Assembly (NCBI GenBank): GCA_945882005.1
Contig: CAMCWG010000144.1
Location: forward strand, 1 to 7,510
DNA: 7,510 bases
Reading direction: 5' to 3'
Source of the DNA: Bordetella parapertussis
GTDB taxonomy: Bacteria > Pseudomonadota > Gammaproteobacteria > Burkholderiales > Burkholderiaceae_B
Shown here: one piece after another, positions 6,032 through 7,510 of the stretch
How the letters are laid out: the number at the start of each line of letters is the position of its first letter
How positions within the stretch are numbered: position 1 is the stretch's first letter
The notes under the pieces: model-generated
What the model saw: only the letters and a program-made list of their open reading frames with translations
Databases searched by the model: none
Told to the model about the DNA's origin: nothing
Translations under genes and position numbers: made by a program

Positions 6032-7324
6032 ATGAATGCTCGCCTTAAGGTCGATTCCCTTGTCATGAGTCTTTATCCTGAGGCGCAATGGCTGTTTGAG
6101 CAATTGCGCGAGGGTAGCCTTGATGCCAAACGAGGCGGCGTCACGCGTGATACGTATGGGGCGGGTGAGCAGTTCGCCCACGAACTGGTCGAGAAGTACG
6201 CCGCTGATCTTGGTTTAGAGATTCGACATGACCATATGCGCAACACCTATATGGTGTTGCCTGGTCGAGATCGCTCCGCCCCGGCAATTGTGATTGGCTC
6301 GCATCTTGACTCCGTCGCAGCGGGCGGCAACTATGACGGAGCTGCCGGAGTCGTCGCTGGCTTAATTGCTGTGGAAGCGATCCAGGAAACCGGCCTACAG
6401 CCAGAATGCGACATCGTCGTGATGGGTGTGCGCGCCGAGGAAAGCATCTGGTTCCAGGTGTCGTATATCGGGAGTCGCGGTGCCCTTGGATCTCTGCAGG
6501 CTGCTGCCTTGCAGGCCAAGCGCATTGATACAGGACGCAGCTTAGCAGAGCATTTGCGCGAAGCGGGCGGTGACCCTGATGCGGTTAAGCGCGGCGATGC
6601 GTACCTGACACCACAAAATGTCAAAGCTTTCATGGAAGTGCATATTGAGCAAGCTCCTAGCCTTGCTATAGATGGGCATGCGATCGCGATTGGCTCCGGA
6701 GTGCCGGGCAATTTTCGTTACCCAAAGATCAAGATCACTGGCGAGTACGGTCATGTTGGCCTAGGTCGTCGTTATCGTCATGATGCGTCGCTTGCGGGTG
6801 CCGATATTGCACTTGGACTCGACAAGATCTGGGCGGAGTGGGATCAATCCGGTCGTTTGATGGCCTGTACCATTGGCGAGTTTCAGACAAACAGCGCGCG
6901 CCATGGGCTAACCATCGTGCCTGGAGAGTTTGGATTAAGCCTGGATGTGCGCGCGTATGACGCTGCAGATCTTGCTGAACTGAAGGAGAGTTTTTTAGCG
7001 CTGGTGAAGGACGTGGCTGCCAAACGTCGCGTCAAAATCGAGCTTGGGCCAGAAGCCTCGGCCGGTGTTGCTCCAGCTGATCCAATGATCACTTCCCAGT
7101 TGCGTGCGTGCGCCCAAGAGTTGGGCTTGCAAGTACCTGACTTGCCGAGTCCTGCTTCGCACGATTCGGCTGCCTTCTATGCAGCAGGTATTCCATTCGG
7201 ATTCTTATTTATCCGTAATCCCAACGGTAGCCATCATCCCGATGAAGAGATGTCGGTAGATGATTTTCTCTTGGCCACCTCGGTACTGACACAATGGCTA
7301 GTTACACATTGTTGCAAAAATTAG
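6032..7324 (+). CDS. M20-type Zn-dependent hydrolase, hydantoinase/N-carbamoylase (allantoate amidohydrolase-like) group
   Basis: A protein of about 430 residues in the binuclear-metal M20 amidase group that includes L-N-carbamoylases, beta-ureidopropionase and allantoate amidohydrolase. These enzymes hydrolyse ureido or amide groups in the cytoplasm. Metal-site residues are in place: His91 in GSHLDS, Asp102 in NYDGAAG, Glu136-Glu137, His204 in VHIEQ and His401 in NGSHHP; the conserved HDSAAF His is at 377. The lid/dimer domain keeps His241 and Arg307 (DVR), but differs from typical members: HAGTTPM is replaced by HVGLGRR, one residue shorter overall, the Asn of the usual NVIPG is Thr294 (TIVPG), and EEGSRF reads EESIWF. 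These positions bind the substrate carboxylate in characterised relatives, so the substrate probably differs. The start at 6032 is chosen for its ribosome binding site; 6011 (437 residues) is possible. It stands alone, divergent from the MFS gene. The family is secure, the exact reaction is not. Confidence 0.9.
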   Translation: MNARLKVDSLVMSLYPEAQWLFEQLREGSLDAKRGGVTRDTYGAGEQFAHELVEKYAADLGLEIRHDHMRNTYMVLPGRDRSAPAIVIGSHLDSVAAGGNYDGAAGVVAGLIAVEAIQETGLQPECDIVVMGVRAEESIWFQVSYIGSRGALGSLQAAALQAKRIDTGRSLAEHLREAGGDPDAVKRGDAYLTPQNVKAFMEVHIEQAPSLAIDGHAIAIGSGVPGNFRYPKIKITGEYGHVGLGRRYRHDASLAGADIALGLDKIWAEWDQSGRLMACTIGEFQTNSARHGLTIVPGEFGLSLDVRAYDAADLAELKESFLALVKDVAAKRRVKIELGPEASAGVAPADPMITSQLRACAQELGLQVPDLPSPASHDSAAFYAAGIPFGFLFIRNPNGSHHPDEEMSVDDFLLATSVLTQWLVTHCCKN

Positions 7325-7325
7325 T

Positions 7326-7354
7326 TTGCTTAGCCTGCACCACTAATAGATAAT
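7326..7354 (+). promoter_or_regulatory. Possible sigma-70 promoter for the downstream coiled-coil gene
   Basis: TTGCTT (7326-7331) and GATAAT (7349-7354) are separated by 17 bases. The -10 matches the consensus at 5 of 6 positions, the -35 at only 3 of 6. It lies in the 58-bp gap after the M20 gene, in which I see no clear terminator, so readthrough from the M20 gene is also possible. Confidence 0.35.
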
Positions 7355-7382
7355 TTTTCTTTCAGAATCATTAGGACGGTAG

Positions 7383-7510
7383 ATGCAGGAAAGGCTTGCA
7401 CGCTTTGAGAAATTTGAGATTGATACGCGTGACCGCTTAGCGCGTATTGAGACGCGCTTGGATATGTTTGCGACAAAGTCCGATTTGAACGCGCTGAAAG
7501 CTGATTTGTA
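7383..7510 (+). CDS. Coiled-coil protein of unknown function, N-terminal part (3' end outside window)
   Basis: An open frame of 42 codons runs off the window end. The ATG is supported by AGGA (7373-7376) six bases upstream and by an in-frame TAG directly before it (7380-7382), so no earlier start is possible. The peptide is highly charged and heptad-like, with leucine, isoleucine and phenylalanine spaced for a coiled coil and a repeated 'I-D/E-T-R' pattern (EIDTRDRL, RIETRLD), followed by FATKSDLNALKADL. This resembles small betaproteobacterial hypothetical proteins with an N-terminal coiled coil, often with a C-terminal membrane helix, but that part is not visible. It shows no evident link to the metabolic genes. 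The CDS call is reasonable; the function is unknown. Confidence 0.7.
   Translation, partial: MQERLARFEKFEIDTRDRLARIETRLDMFATKSDLNALKADL

Noticed and set aside
6331..6711. Antisense open frame of 126 codons within the M20 gene
   Set aside because: It lies entirely opposite a strongly conserved metalloenzyme region (metal ligands at 6302-6643); its composition is Ala/Ser/Pro-rich noise with no domain.
7314..7360. Possible terminator after the M20 gene (GCAAA/TTTGC or ATTAG/CTAAT pairs followed by a T run)
   Set aside because: Stems are only 5 bp and mostly A-T, and the T run at 7354-7358 does not directly follow a stable stem.
1..7510. CRISPR array, insertion sequence, tRNA or phage-integration signals
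   Set aside because: No spaced direct repeats, terminal inverted repeats with a transposase, tRNA-like cloverleaf or integrase were seen; nearly all bases are in metabolic genes.

Overview
The window looks like chromosomal accessory-metabolism DNA from a Gram-negative proteobacterium. The moderately balanced base composition, mixed ATG/GTG starts, a Tat-exported substrate-binding protein and the protein styles fit a betaproteobacterium (Burkholderiales, Alcaligenaceae-like). That assignment is inference from general appearance; no rRNA, tRNA or other marker is present. The window is almost entirely coding: six substantial genes plus the start of a seventh, with very short or negative spacing.

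Region 1 (1-2819, + strand) is a tightly packed unit. It holds the 3' part of a metal-dependent amidohydrolase, a CobW/COG0523-family GTPase (putative metal chaperone) overlapping it by 23 bp, and a Tat-signal ABC transporter substrate-binding protein of the spermidine/putrescine type overlapping the GTPase gene by 20 bp. No permease or ATPase gene is seen, so any membrane components would lie upstream of the window or elsewhere. Region 2 (2825-5963 or 5978, - strand) converges on region 1 with only 5 bp between stop codons. It is a two-gene unit in which a 12-helix MFS transporter is followed, with an 8-bp overlap, by a CocE/NonD (S15-type) serine hydrolase. Region 3 (6032-7324, + strand) is divergent from the MFS gene and encodes an M20-type binuclear-metal hydrolase of the hydantoinase/N-carbamoylase group. 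Region 4 (7383 to the window end) is the start of a small coiled-coil protein gene.

Taken together, three unrelated amide/ester hydrolases (amidohydrolase superfamily, S15-type serine hydrolase, M20 carbamoylase-like), a periplasmic binding protein, an MFS transporter and a metal-chaperone-like GTPase suggest a locus for uptake and stepwise hydrolysis of a nitrogen-containing (amide, ureido or peptide-like) compound. The substrate cannot be read from the sequence. The most distinctive details are the M20 enzyme, which keeps its metal ligands but has changed substrate-binding positions, the placement of the GTPase directly behind a metalloenzyme gene, a perfect-armed hairpin at the convergent gene ends, and a compact divergent control region with a 22-bp-spaced repeat. 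I saw no CRISPR array, insertion sequence, RNA gene or phage element.
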